Part shown: in pieces, positions 1 to 10,861 of the stretch
How the letters are laid out: each line of letters opens with the position of its first letter
How positions within the stretch are numbered: the first letter of the stretch is position 1
Assembly: GCF_026210795.1 (NCBI RefSeq)
Contig: NC_089442.1
Location: forward strand, 3,314,501-3,378,500
Direction: 5' to 3'
DNA from: Rhizophagus irregularis
Lineage: Eukaryota > Glomeromycota > Glomeromycetes > Glomerales > Glomeraceae
Length of the DNA stretch: 64,000 nucleotides
Made by a program: the position numbers and the translations under genes
The notes under the pieces: model-generated
Databases searched by the model: none
Told to the model about the DNA's origin: nothing
What the model saw: the letters and a program-made list of their open reading frames with translations, nothing else

Positions 1-445
1 TCTATCATAAGCCATTTCAAGGTACATAATACCGAAATTCTTAACAAATATTGATTTAGTAACCTTTTCTGTACAAACAAGATCCAAAAGAGGGACTAAT
101 GGAAGTTTGATGTTTGTTTTAGGCCGAACACGTTTGTTAATGTGAGCTAAGATGCTCATTACCTAATCAAAGAAAGATATTGAGTATTTCTTTCTAATAA
201 CTCAATTAAAAAATTTCTCTAACCTTTGTTTTCACAACTTCGTGTGGACTTTCCAGCTTTAAAAGAACAGGGCTTAAAAAAATATTAAGAGTCTTTTCTA
301 ATTGCTGATCAGTTTCTGCAAGAGCAAATCGAAGCTCCACATTTTCGAGTAATTCTGAAATTATATTAATAAATTTTTTATTAATTTTAAAATTGAATCA
401 ATTACTTTTTCGGAAAAAAATCTAACCTATTTCTTTTTCTGCCAT
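1..445 (-). CDS. ECM29: ECM29, proteasome-associated HEAT-repeat protein, N-terminal part (runs off the left edge)
   Basis: Three exons are readable on the minus strand: 445-427 (ATG at 445), 354-224 and 162-1, joined by GT-AG introns that keep one frame. The start reads MAEKEI and continues into ELLENVELRFALAETDQQL, then SPVLLKLESPHEVVK and VMSILAHINKRVRPK. This matches the conserved N-terminus of ECM29, where a block of the type LALAETDEQL...LLKLSSP...KKVMELL.HLNKR is diagnostic. ECM29 is a large HEAT-repeat scaffold that binds the 26S proteasome, tethers core and regulatory particles and takes part in proteasome quality control. Only about 104 residues lie in the window; the rest is to the left. 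The gene is divergent from PGS1 with about 270 bp between the two start codons, so they probably share a promoter region. Family identity is recognised from the conserved block; introns are inferred from splice sites and frame. Confidence 0.85.
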
Positions 446-717
446 TCTATCTCTTACGTATAAGGAAAATAAGAAAATAAGCAGTAGTTTTTTAATATAT
501 TAATTAACAGTATGTAATTGATTAAATTTCGATGATCGTGAAATTTTTTGCCGTATTTATAAAAAAAAAAACCGTCGATCTGATTGACAAAATTGCGTAA
601 TTCATTTTGACGTTATAAATCTATATAACGCGTAATATCAGAAAATTTTTTTTCGTAATCACTATCGTAGGCAAATTACGCATCCCTATCCCTTGACGAA
701 ATCATTTTTTTTTTACG
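446..717. promoter_or_regulatory. Divergent intergenic region between ECM29 and PGS1
   Basis: A 272-bp gap separates the start codons of two divergently transcribed housekeeping genes, so it must hold both promoters. It contains several copies of a TTACGC/GCGTAA-like element (near 593, 630 and 675) and an A tract. No canonical TATA box is placed with confidence. Promoter function is inferred from position only. Confidence 0.5.
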
Positions 718-2877
718 ATGAAGATATCTACGATATCAGAATTAATTTTGAAATTTTCGCAGAAAAGAAATTTAAATAACTTTTCTCAATATTTTTCAAT
801 AAATAATATACGTTCTTCTGATAAACTTTTATCATTATTTAGAAGTAAACGTATTTTTACTCGTTTTGTTTCAAGCACAACCCATTCTTATAATCAAAAT
901 AAACAAAAACACAAATTGAAACCTCAACATGTTTTAATTTCTAATTATAGTTCTTTTATTAACGAATATATAGAAAAGCCACCATATAATAATTTTAAAG
1001 ATTTATTAAAGATATCTCCATATTTTTTGCTTAATGGAGAACAAATAAGGCTTCTTCAAGAGCCAAAGGAGTTATATGAAGAACTAAAGGTAATCAATTA
1101 TGCACAATTTTTTAATTTACAAATGTTTTCTAATTTAATTGTTTTCTTTATAGTCCCAAATACTTGTTGCTAAAGAGCGAATTTTTATAGCTGCATTGTA
1201 CATTGGCTATAGTGAAAAGGATTTGGTAAAATAATGTAATTTGGTTGTTGTTGTTATATTTTTAACCATAGTAAATTTTTCGCTTTTTTAGATTATTTGA
1301 CAATTATTTGTTTATTAATAGGTTAATACACTGAGAATAGCAATAAAGAAAACCAAGCAATTGAAAGTTCATATATTGCTTGATTGTTTGCGGTCTACAC
1401 GTACTGGTCAAACACCTTCAGATAAAAGTCCTGCATACCTTCTCTTACCACTTGTAAAAGAGTTTCCAGATCAAGTAACAGTATCTTTGTATCATACCCC
1501 AGATTTGACGGGGATTTTGAAAAAATTTATTCCTCCTAGATTCAATGAGGGGATCGGATTGATGCATATTAAATCTTTTATTTTTGACAACAATCTATTA
1601 TTAAGTGGGTAAGTGTAAATACTTTATTTTATTTTTTTTCTTAACACACGTTAATCAAAGTTTTGTTAAATGCTTTTAGCGCCAATTTGAATCATGATTA
1701 TTTTACCAACAGACAAGATAGATATATGTTATTTGAAAACACACCATCTTTGACAAATTATTTTGCAGATCTTGTAGAAACGGTAGCGTCTTTTTCATAT
1801 AGATTGAGCCCAACTAAACTTGTAGATGAGGATTCTTTTAAGTTGGTTTTAAAGAATTATCCAGATCCTGTAACACAAAGTACTTTATTTAGGGAAAATT
1901 CTTCTCTCATCATGAATAATTTTATTAAGAGATGGATAATACATAGCATTGAACAAGATCATAATTTATCTTTACAGAAGTATGATACGATTGTCTTTCC
2001 GATTATACAAATGAATCCTTTATACATTAGACAAGATGAGCTTGCAACATTTATTGTTTTGGACGCAATTTCAATGCATGGAAATAAAATTAATGTTAAT
2101 GAAAATAAGTTTTGCAGAGTATTTTTTACATCTGGATATTTTAATTTTACTCAAAGTTATAAAGAAAGGGTTCTGAATGCTAGAGCAAAATTTCAATTAT
2201 TGGCCGCTTCACCAGAGGTACTTTGTATGGGAACATCAAAATTATAATATATATATATTTATAATTCATTCATATTATGATTTTAACTTGATTATAATTT
2301 TCAAGGCAAATGGATTTTATAAATCTAAAGGTATCTCAAAATATATTCCACAAGCTTATACATTTTTAGAAAAACAATTTTATTCGGATATTTGCCATTA
2401 TGGAAAAGAACATTTAATTAAAATACAAGAATACAAGAGGCCAGGATGGACTTTTCATGCGAAAGGTGTGTTATTAACTACTCTTTTTTTTGATTTATTC
2501 ATTACGCCATTCTTATAATTATCTTGAACCAGGCTTGTGGTGTTATCTTGATGGAGAATCGTGGCCAAGTCTGACCATAATTGGATCCTCCAATTATGGA
2601 TATCGATCAACTGAAAGAGATCTTGAAGCACAGGCAATCTTGATAACAGAAAATACACAATTGAGAAAGACAATACATGATGTAATTATTAGTTTTTAAC
2701 CTTGATTTGTTGATAAGACAGTTTTATGATATTGCTAATAATTTAATGCATCCATAGGAATTGGAGAATATGTCTAAGTATACTGAAGAAGTAACGAAGG
2801 AAACTTTTCAGCAAATTGATAGAAAAGTTCCATATCTTGTTGGAGCTGCAACCAGATTAATTAGAACAATGTTATGA
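718..2877 (+). CDS. PGS1: PGS1, CDP-diacylglycerol-glycerol-3-phosphate 3-phosphatidyltransferase (mitochondrial)
   Basis: Seven exons (718-1089, 1154-1225, 1322-1608, 1680-2217, 2306-2465, 2533-2681, 2758-2877) splice in frame to 565 residues. The enzyme makes phosphatidylglycerophosphate from CDP-diacylglycerol and glycerol-3-phosphate, the committed step to cardiolipin, on the mitochondrial inner membrane. It belongs to the phospholipase D superfamily, and both HxK motifs are visible: HIKSFIFD at residues 230-237 followed by GANLNHDYF, and HAKGLWCYLD at 474-483 followed by IGSSNYGYRS. The second motif is interrupted exactly by an intron after the Lys codon. The N-terminus (MKISTISELILKFSQKRNL) is basic and Ser-rich, consistent with a mitochondrial presequence. 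Length and motif spacing fit PGS1 rather than cardiolipin synthase of bacterial PLD type. Start chosen as the first ATG of the open exon after an A/T-rich leader. Confidence 0.92.
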
Positions 2878-3411
2878 ACATGATTGTTTTGATTAGTTGC
2901 ATGAGAAATTGTTTTTGCAAACAAAATAAATATATCTTGAAGGTTAAAAGAATAAAAATGAATAATTATTATTACCGTTTTTTATTCTTTTCTCACTATG
3001 GTAGATATTTGAAAGTATATGTTCGAGCTATAAGGAAAAATAGATGTCTATTTACACGTATTCATACGAAATAACGAAAAGAAGAGATTATGGTTGATCT
3101 ATTTATTACCGATTTATATAATGCCGAATGACAAAAAAAAAAAGCTTTTCAACTTTTGTTATAACGTACTTTTAAATATTCTTAAGAGTATAGATTTATG
3201 AGTTTACGATTTCCAGAATATAATATTTGTCGTAACATTTGAATTGTTTGTAAAGATTTTTATTTGGAAATATACGTCGTAAATATTTTCCATTATTAGA
3301 ATAGAGATCTTGTTTAATGTAAATACGATATTTTTAGAGATCTACATTGAGTAATGTCAAAATGTCACGTGTTTTTACAATCACATCTTTTTTTTTTAAA
3401 AAAAATCTACG
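2878..3411. other. Intergenic, PGS1 to next gene
   Basis: About 530 bp, AT-rich. No supported coding sequence. It contains a CACGTG palindrome at 3366-3371, 41 bp upstream of the next start codon, a plausible bHLH/Cbf1-type site, and a T/A-rich leader just before the ATG. Confidence 0.5.
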
Positions 3412-4848
3412 TTGCCACGCTTAATTGATAGTATGCATACATTCCATCGTTCAATTTTTCTAGCTTCTACTTTTACAAAATGCAATAATTATCCATCTTT
3501 ACTTTTAAAAAAATATCAAAATAATCTAGTAAATATTTCTAAATTTACAACTTTTTCAATAGATACTCCTAATGAAATTTATAAACATACTAAGTTTAAA
3601 TTAAAATTTGATCCTAAAGAAGTAGAAGAAGAAACTCTATCAATTTTACTTGATCCTCAAGGACCTTATGCGGAATTACCAAAATATAAAAGAGCTCCAG
3701 CACCAAGAGGAGTTGATTTCAAAAAGCTAACAAGCTTGGAAAAATATGTTTTTTCTAATCCTTATGGTAAGAATAAATTTAAAATTTTTATAATTTTTTC
3801 TCATATATTCATTCATTTATCTATTTAAAATATTTATATATATATTTTTCTTTTTATCTAAATATAAGCTTCAATAATTGGATCACCAATTCGTCAATGT
3901 ATTTATCATCAAAGATGGTTTCCTCAAGGTATGTATCATTATAATAGTTATAATTTCATTCCAAAATCGTTAAATACATTAGATTTTAAACTTTCATTTA
4001 ATTTATAGATTTCTTGGTAAGGTTCATAAGAGCTTATGATAGTGAAACATCTTCAGTATGGATCGTACCAGATTTTAGGGAAGAAGGTGGTTCAAAAAGA
4101 CCTGGTAAAGGTTATTGGATAAGATGTAATGCTAAAATATTACAGGATTTTTTTATGGAAGGTAATTATATCAAGAAATTTTTCAAAAAAGAAATTTGAT
4201 TCTTGATTTATTAATTTATTTATTTAATGTATTTATTTATTTATTTATTTATTTTTTTTGAAAATAGGTAAATATAAATCAATTGATAATAGAGCATATT
4301 GGAGAGAAGATATGCATGAACATGTTTGGAATTTACTTGTTGAAGATTCTATATTAAGAATTGATAGGATTAATGAAAAGTTGGGTACAATTAAATTTCC
4401 TATGAAAAAAGAGGAAGCTTTTTTACCCATTATCAAAGATTCAGATCATTATTATGTAGATTATCATAAATCCATTAGAGGTTTACAATGTGTATTGGTG
4501 CTTGATGACCCTTCGGATAAGACGATTGAAGAAGAATCGGATAAGAGTGAAAATGAATATTATAATATAAAATCAACGAAATTAAAGAAATCAGAGGATT
4601 CTTATATACCCTTAAAAATACCTTCAAATCATATTTGTTCATTGAGAAAAGTAACTTACAATAATAACTATGTAACTCAACATATTCCATTTTATTATGT
4701 TAAAACTATCTGGGGTGATGAAGGAATTAGAAAAATCAAAGAATATGCTCAATTGAAAGAAAACCAAAATATGATTGGTATAATATGTATGCCGCATACT
4801 AAACAATTTGCTATATCCTTATGGAAATTGAGAAATTTTTGGCAATAA
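3412..4848 (+). CDS. Probable mitochondrial protein of unassigned function
   Basis: Four exons (3412-3766, 3869-3928, 4009-4161, 4268-4848) splice in frame to 382 residues; every junction is phase 1 GT-AG. The N-terminus is basic, Ser/Thr-rich and lacks acidic residues for about 50 positions (MPRLIDSMHTFHRSIFLAS...), as in mitochondrial presequences. A compact central block, LEKYVFSNPY followed by ASIIGSPIRQC and RWFPQDFLVRF, looks like a conserved core of fungal mitochondrial proteins. The middle (about 190-230) contains HEHVWNLLVEDSILRIDRI, a predicted helix. I do not recognise a named family with confidence; a mitoribosome-associated or respiratory-growth protein is possible but unproven. 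No membrane segment is evident. It lies downstream of PGS1 on the same strand with its own leader, so it is probably an independent transcript. Confidence 0.75.
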
Positions 4849-5824
4849 AAGAGTTTATTTGTATTATCGAATAGTTTTCTTATTATCAAGTAATGTTTTA
4901 ATAATAAAATAATTTTATTTTCCGATGTGAATACAGTATATTGTACGTAACCTAAAGACATCTTATAGTTAATCTTCTTTTTATATGATCAATATCTTCA
5001 AAATAAACGATCCCACTTTTCGTTAGAATTATGTTTAATATTTTAATATGCCTAGTTAAATTGACATCTTTATTGAATAAAATGACTTAGTATGATATTT
5101 TCATCAAATTAAGATTATCGGATAAATATGAATAACTCAATGGCCATTGATTCATAACGTATCTACCCGGTTTCGGATGACTTGTTGAATACTACTAATT
5201 TACAACAAGTCCGACCAATCACGTGCAAAATTATCACGTGACTGAACGGACTACGCTCTGGAGTCCGGACTAAGAAAATTTTCTTGTTTAGTATATTATC
5301 TCAATAAACGTATCAATTTTAAATTCACGTCAAAGGATGATTTAATTTTTTTTCAAATCTGCGAATGAAAAAAAGTATTCTAAAACCAATTGTGGATTGT
5401 TTTCATGTTTTCCGCATGAATCTTACTTTTTTTTTTGTACAGTGCATTAATCGGTGATTACTGTTAAGCATTTCATTTTTATAGCTACCATAAAAATCTG
5501 TGATCTCAATTCCCGAGAGATTTGCTGTAATCATAAAACGATCGATTCTAAAGTTTTATGAGAATAAACAAGACAAATGAAAGTGCATAATATATTCGGA
5601 TCAAGGTGCGAACGACACACTGCAGTAAAGGTAAAGAGATAAAGTTAAAATAATTCTTATATTTTAAAAAATATATATATCATGTATACGGTATAAATAG
5701 AAGGTACGAAATTTATTAAGGAAAATTAATATATTTTATTCATCTATTTATTTATTCTAAGTTTATTCCCAATATCGACATATTTTTGCTGAAATGGGTA
5801 ACTACTATCTATTAATATTTTATG
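4849..5824. other. Intergenic with a palindrome-rich core near 5205-5275
   Basis: Between convergent genes. No coding sequence seen. The core holds two CACGTG sites (5220-5225 and 5235-5240) set in an inverted repeat: an AGTCCG...TCACGTG arm faces a CACGTGA...CGGACT arm. A perfect AGTCCGGACT palindrome follows at about 5264. This may be a small hairpin element or a regulatory palindrome. Confidence 0.4.
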
Positions 5825-6628
5825 TTATTTATTCTGACTCTCCTCACTATCCGGAGAGATGACGTCAGTGTCGGTCGGAAGTGGTAAGTGCGAATATTTT
5901 TGATAATAATTTGGAATTGCTGCAGAATGTTCTGAAAGTGGAGGTTCATATGAATAATGTCTTGTATTATATGTCGAAGACGACATATATAAAGCTGTTG
6001 AAGGACTTTGTGGAGGATGTTGAGGTAAAGGACTTTGAGGTGGAGGATGCCGAGGTGGAGGAAGAGGAAATTGAGGGCGAAAATATATTAATGAACCTCT
6101 TTGATGATTATCATCTGGAATTCTTTCCGATAATTCTATGGCAGGAACCTCATTATGTACATTTTCATCTATTGAAGGACGTTGAGATTGATTTTTCTTA
6201 TCTTTTTTATTTTTTGAAAATTTCCTTTGTATCAATATTACTATACTACCACCAACGATAACAAAGCCAATCATGATGCCTAATATAATTGCGGCAATAT
6301 TAATAGTACTAGTATTTCTCTGGGTGTTTTTAGTTATAGTTGAGGTTTGTGTCGCAGCCCTTCTAGGTGTAACTGTTGAAAGAGCTGGTAAATTCTTATT
6401 ATGTTCAGTTATTGTAACTATTTCAGTTAATGTTATTGGAGAGGGAGCAATAAAAGGAGCTGTTGTAATAAAAGGACTAGCAGACGTCGGAATAACAGAA
6501 GGTATAGGCAAAGATGGATCAGGAATTTCTGGAGAATGAGAAGGTACGGAAGGAACTGGAATGAAAGGATCTATGATTATTCCTCGAGCCCTTATATCCC
6601 CTTCATTTTCTTCTCCTTTCCTTGACAT
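5825..6628 (-). CDS. Ser/Pro/Thr-rich single-pass membrane protein
   Basis: An open frame on the minus strand with ATG at 6628 and stop at 5825, 267 residues. Order: a short charged start (MSRKGEENEGDIRARG), a Pro/Ser/Thr-rich stretch likely to be O-glycosylated (residues about 25-105, repeated PSVP/SPxI runs), one hydrophobic segment IAAIILGIMIGFVIVGG, then a strongly basic stop-transfer run (QRKFSKNKKDKKNQ) and a cytoplasmic tail with Pro-rich runs (PLPPPRHPPPQSP) and several Tyr. The layout predicts a plasma-membrane protein with outside N-terminus. No signal peptide is encoded in this exon and an in-frame stop lies upstream of the start, so a 5' exon encoding one may be missing, or the TM acts as signal-anchor. 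It resembles the 47638-48899 protein in plan. No enzymatic domain recognised. Confidence 0.65.
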   Translation of the reverse strand: MSRKGEENEGDIRARGIIIDPFIPVPSVPSHSPEIPDPSLPIPSVIPTSASPFITTAPFIAPSPITLTEIVTITEHNKNLPALSTVTPRRAATQTSTITKNTQRNTSTINIAAIILGIMIGFVIVGGSIVILIQRKFSKNKKDKKNQSQRPSIDENVHNEVPAIELSERIPDDNHQRGSLIYFRPQFPLPPPRHPPPQSPLPQHPPQSPSTALYMSSSTYNTRHYSYEPPLSEHSAAIPNYYQKYSHLPLPTDTDVISPDSEESQNK

Positions 6629-7952
6629 TATTTTTTCTTCCAAAATGGTAGAAAGGAAAGGGAGAAGGTAATGATGAAAGGAATTTTAGTATTATATGTA
6701 AATTAATAGAACATAGAAAAATAAAATAAATGATTTCGATGATGAAGGATTTAAATATCATGAAAAAAGATCACCGTAAAGAATATAATATTTTATTTTT
6801 TGCCATATATGTAACTATTTAAATGAACCTAAGCGTTATTTTCTTACTACTATATGATCGCTTAATTACTAATTATTTTGATAAGCAAAGAAAATTGAAC
6901 GAATTTGGAAAGTAATCTATACCATACCAATAACAATCAGATTTGGTGACACGAGGCTAACCAAATTTATTACCAATATTTTACCCATTGAAGCATAACT
7001 GATAAGCATTGCTAAAATAAATTCATTATACTAATAATTAACGGCCAAGTTTAAGATGATCATGATTATACTAGTTCAATGCTTGTACCAAGGTTTTGAC
7101 ATTTTGTAACATGCTAATGGGTAAGGTAGGTCAATCCAATCACATTTTAAATTGTCTAATATTCTATTTTAAAATGATAACTGCCCATCCCACTTCGCAT
7201 GTTTCTGCGGAGTGGGTAACCTTATGGACTCTTCACTCGTTCAAACCACTGATCCTTGGAATGGACGTATCCTTTCTATCGACCTATATAACAAGTCCCT
7301 CAAATAATCATGATAGACTTACCCATGTCTTCACTTCTCTTTTACTATTTATTATAATAAAATAACGGCAAAATAAGTCGTATACTAGCCATATTGAAAA
7401 ATCGGACTAGTGGAACGAAAGATATCGATGAAAATTCTTTTTCCTTAATTGTAATCGTAATATTTCGTAATATTTCCATCACATATTTCATCCACACCAT
7501 AAATCCGCCTTATTCTTTATACCATTATCCAAATCTTGAATGTTAGTTCCGCTTCAATATCTTGGTATTACATCAGATACATCAGAAGGTACTAAACTAC
7601 GTTATATGCTTTCACTTCCGATTTGATGCCTTCTAAAGCATGGAAGATCAAATATAAAAACATTTACTTTAGTATATCGTTGCTTGATACATTGAATTTT
7701 GAACGCGCTAATCTTACATAAGCACAATGAGTAAATAAAACCATATATAGCGTGAGTGATTGATTAACTTTGAGATATTTAGTCTCCGAAAAAAAAGAAT
7801 TACATAAAAGAATTACTCAATTTTTAATAAGTTATCGTAACCCATAACCCATATAACAATAGCATGTTAAATGATTGGTAAATTACGCGTTCGCGTAATA
7901 TAAATTATAAAAAAATTTACGTGATAGTTGCGCCAAGCAAGATAAACGGTTA
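6629..7952. other. Intergenic, no supported gene
   Basis: AT-rich. A short open frame at 7096-7365 has no recognisable domain and no coding bias I can defend. A 13-bp near-palindrome (ATCCCACTTCGCA ... TGCGGAGTGGGT) lies at about 7187-7217. Confidence 0.35.
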
Positions 7953-8450
7953 TGATTTCCCGATCATTTCCCGAAGTCATTTTTCCGATTGCTCATTTTC
8001 CTGAACTGGATCATCTCCCGAAACTTCAATTTCACTAATATTAATATGGACATTTTTACTAGATTAATAAAAGATGTCTTTTTAACACATTTCATTTTGA
8101 CTTGGTCATACAGTGCATAAAAATGATTGAGATCATTTGATTACAAAATTTAAAATAAAATCACATTAATTAACAAAATATATACAGTATATATACGATT
8201 AATGCAATATATGAACCATAAAAAAAAATCACCTGACCTACTACGCAATAATTACTGAATTATTATTTAATAACTTTGATAAAATTCTTGACGTCATATA
8301 AATACATATATTATATAATAAACTAAAAAAAGTATAGTCTGGATATTGAAAATTGGGATTCTGGAAATTGGAGTTTCAGAAAATGATCCAGTTTGGGAAA
8401 TGAGCGTTCAAAACCGGAAAATGGTACATTTATACCAGCAAATGGAACTT
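7953..8450. mobile_element. Foldback-like element 1, arms built of degenerate CCGAA repeats
   Basis: The left arm (about 7953-8037) and right arm (about 8350-8450) are imperfect inverted copies of about 60-80 bp. Both share the core GCTCATTTTCCTGAACTGGATCA type sequence followed by a CCCGAAAC/TCTGAAAC unit and CAATTTC. Each arm is a run of 16-20-bp units of the form ATTTnCCnGAAnn. The intervening 300 bp is AT-rich without an ORF. Two similar structures occur at 43714-44190 and 44282-45018. No transposase is present, so it would be non-autonomous. Target-site duplication not identified. Confidence 0.5.
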
Positions 8451-8646
8451 TATACTAGACTCTGCTTTAATTACAGTATGAGAAATAAGCTTGTTGCAGA
8501 GATTGATTAAAAAATTATTATTTATAACGAAACATGACTTCACGACAAAAATGCTTTACGCTAAATCAAGAAATATTTTAGTTAATAAGATTATCCTACA
8601 AATTGAAATTCACATGATGCCAATATTCAAATCATATGATTTTTAA

Positions 8647-8771
8647 TTTTTTATTGTCGGGATTGTCGGTACTCGTCTACTCGGGTTACTCGGCTAGTCA
8701 GGTTATATTAGAAAAGATATATAAACGTGACATATATATATGAGTACCCGACAATCCCAACAATAAAAATT
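8647..8771. mobile_element. Small hairpin element (MITE-like)
   Basis: The left end TTATTGTCGGGATTGTCGG with following TACTC is repeated in inverted orientation at the right end (GAGTACCCGACAATCCC, then AACAATAA). The arms are about 27 bp and the whole element about 125 bp, so it can fold into a single hairpin. It has no coding capacity. Confidence 0.5.
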
Positions 8772-9583
8772 TTCAAGTGTCCACTATATTTCGAATTTTG
8801 CTGTAAAGGGAAGTTTTGAATTCAATATATGGTTGACCAGGTATAAAATGATCTTAAATACATTTCAATATTAAGCACAATATTAATTAGTAGAATTATA
8901 AAAATTTCGGTAGAGATTTTATTAAAGAATTTATTTTGAATATTGGATATAAAGCAATAAATCAAAGAGTAGTTAAATAAATTTTATTTGGGAAACCAAC
9001 TTAAATTCGAAAGGCGGAATTAAAAGATAAAAATAATACTGTAAATCATAAAATCACTATTATCAATTGTCACTTGAGATAATTATTTTATTTAAAGTTA
9101 AATAAATTTGATTTTGCTAAAGTAAAAATTTTTTCCGCTAAGCATGATACAAATTAATGTAATTCACCAGTATTATTCCATCCATCAATAGACGCGTCCT
9201 TTAAAATCCTATTTTTACTAAAATTCTACTTTGCGATAGAAATGTCAACTCATCATGATCTATCATTTGACATAAAAAAATAAAGTGAGTGAATACTGTA
9301 ACTTATGGCCGATAAATGTTATATAACATATAGTATATACTATTTTATTTTATGCAATTAATAACTTAATGTATTATACAATAAATAAATTGCTATGATA
9401 ATTAATGTTCTCTATAATGAAATATATATATATATATATATTTACAAATTGTTTATAAAAATTAAAAAAGTAACCGATAATATAATTAATATACTTAAAT
9501 TGGCGCGGCCTACTATTAAGTATACCTCATACAATAATACAGTGCATTGATTTCTGAAGTCTTATATAAGACTTTTTCGTCCT
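8772..9583. other. Intergenic, no supported gene
   Basis: AT-rich with a (TA)n microsatellite at about 9422-9441. No ORF of note. It is the 3' flank of the P450 gene. Confidence 0.35.
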
Positions 9584-10861
9584 TCAGGATTTCCTTGTTA
9601 AAGTAACTTCGAATTTATCAAATGCACGCCGGTTATTTTCAAAAGGAAGATTCGCTTTTAGAAATAACGATTCTTTTGTCTTCTGTCCAAGAATGATATC
9701 GTCCACACGATCTAAAATAGCTGATATAAGGATGGCAGCCAATGTTGGAGCAAATTTATCGGCAGCTACACATTTTAATTTACCATATGAAAATGGTATA
9801 TATGCCTTATTCATTTTATTGAAGAACCGCTTAGGTTTAAAAAAAGTCGCATCTTCTCCCCAATTTTCAGGATCACGATGAATTTTTTCCACATCAATGG
9901 TAACAGTATTATTTTTTTCGTCGACTCTATGAATATGTCGTGTTGGAGGATATAATCGCAAGGTTTCCTGAATAATACACCATAGTATAGAAGAATCATT
10001 CTTAAGTGTAGAGTGGTTCGGTTTCTTTAGAAAAGTTTTGACTGCGTCATCAATTTCTTTAAAGTTGAGTTCTTTGTTGTCATAATCTTTTTTCAATGAG
10101 GGGCGTACTTTAATCTCCAAAATGGAGTATAGGACAACTCTCCACATTGTTTCATACGCGGGAATTAAAACATTCAGAGGTGATTCTAAGTCATCAGCTA
10201 AAGAATTATTTGTAGCTTCTGAACAAAATACGTTTGGAAAATGCTTTCTAGCAATTTCTGAAATTTTCTTAATCACGTTGGGAGTTTCACTAGCTTCGGA
10301 TGCTACACTACGGAAAAGATTTTTGAGCTTGCTTTTGGTTTTCATTATTTTTTCAATATTTTCCTTTGTATGATTGAGTTCTTTGGATTTGAGCCAAAGG
10401 TCGTTGATTATACCCGGAGCAATATTAATAACTTTATCAACGTTTACATCCATCCCTAAATAACCACATAGTACAACATTTAACGTTATTTGTTGAATCC
10501 AGGGAACGATTTCAACAATACCACCCTTATCTAAATTAGAGTAATCGTTTACAGCTTTAAGAGTAATATTTTTAATCCTATTCCATCCTCCATCATTTAA
10601 ATCAATCGATTTAACAATAATTTTACGGAAGTCTTGGTGATATGGTCTATCCGAATTTGTAAAAGGATTTGAAATCCCAAAGGTAAGACCCAAATTCTGA
10701 TTTGATTTTACTCGAGAGTCAAGACTACTGGAATTAAGAATATCTTTAGCCTTTTGAACGTCACTAATTAAGATACGTTTAGAAGGATTCGCGAATAACT
10801 TTTTTTGTTTAAAAAGATAGCAAAGGATAACAACCACTGCAATAATAACTAGATAACTCAT
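9584..10861 (-). CDS. Cytochrome P450 monooxygenase (divergent fungal type)
   Basis: A single-exon frame of 425 residues with ATG at 10861. An N-terminal membrane anchor (residues 2-16, SYLVIIAVVVILCYL) is followed by a short basic linker, as in ER-bound P450s. Family motifs: I-helix-like PAYETMW at 234-240 (AxET form); the K-helix ExxR as ETLR at 299-302, followed by LYPPTRHIHR; PERF-like FFKPKRF at 341-347; and the heme loop PFSYGKLKCVAA, which fits FxxGxxxCxA with the thiolate ligand at Cys364. At 425 residues it is short for a fungal microsomal P450 (usually about 500), mainly in the B-G region, but all core motifs are present and the frame is intact. The substrate cannot be predicted. 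It needs a P450 reductase encoded elsewhere. No clustered biosynthetic genes are seen nearby. Confidence 0.88.
   Translation of the reverse strand: MSYLVIIAVVVILCYLFKQKKLFANPSKRILISDVQKAKDILNSSSLDSRVKSNQNLGLTFGISNPFTNSDRPYHQDFRKIIVKSIDLNDGGWNRIKNITLKAVNDYSNLDKGGIVEIVPWIQQITLNVVLCGYLGMDVNVDKVINIAPGIINDLWLKSKELNHTKENIEKIMKTKSKLKNLFRSVASEASETPNVIKKISEIARKHFPNVFCSEATNNSLADDLESPLNVLIPAYETMWRVVLYSILEIKVRPSLKKDYDNKELNFKEIDDAVKTFLKKPNHSTLKNDSSILWCIIQETLRLYPPTRHIHRVDEKNNTVTIDVEKIHRDPENWGEDATFFKPKRFFNKMNKAYIPFSYGKLKCVAADKFAPTLAAILISAILDRVDDIILGQKTKESLFLKANLPFENNRRAFDKFEVTLTRKS

Noticed and set aside
5881-6539. Two plus-strand ORFs opposite the Ser/Pro-rich membrane protein
   Set aside because: The minus frame has TM, stop-transfer and Pro-rich features; the plus frames are its shadows.
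9693-10373. Plus-strand ORFs within the P450 gene
   Set aside because: Antisense to an intact P450 with all family motifs.
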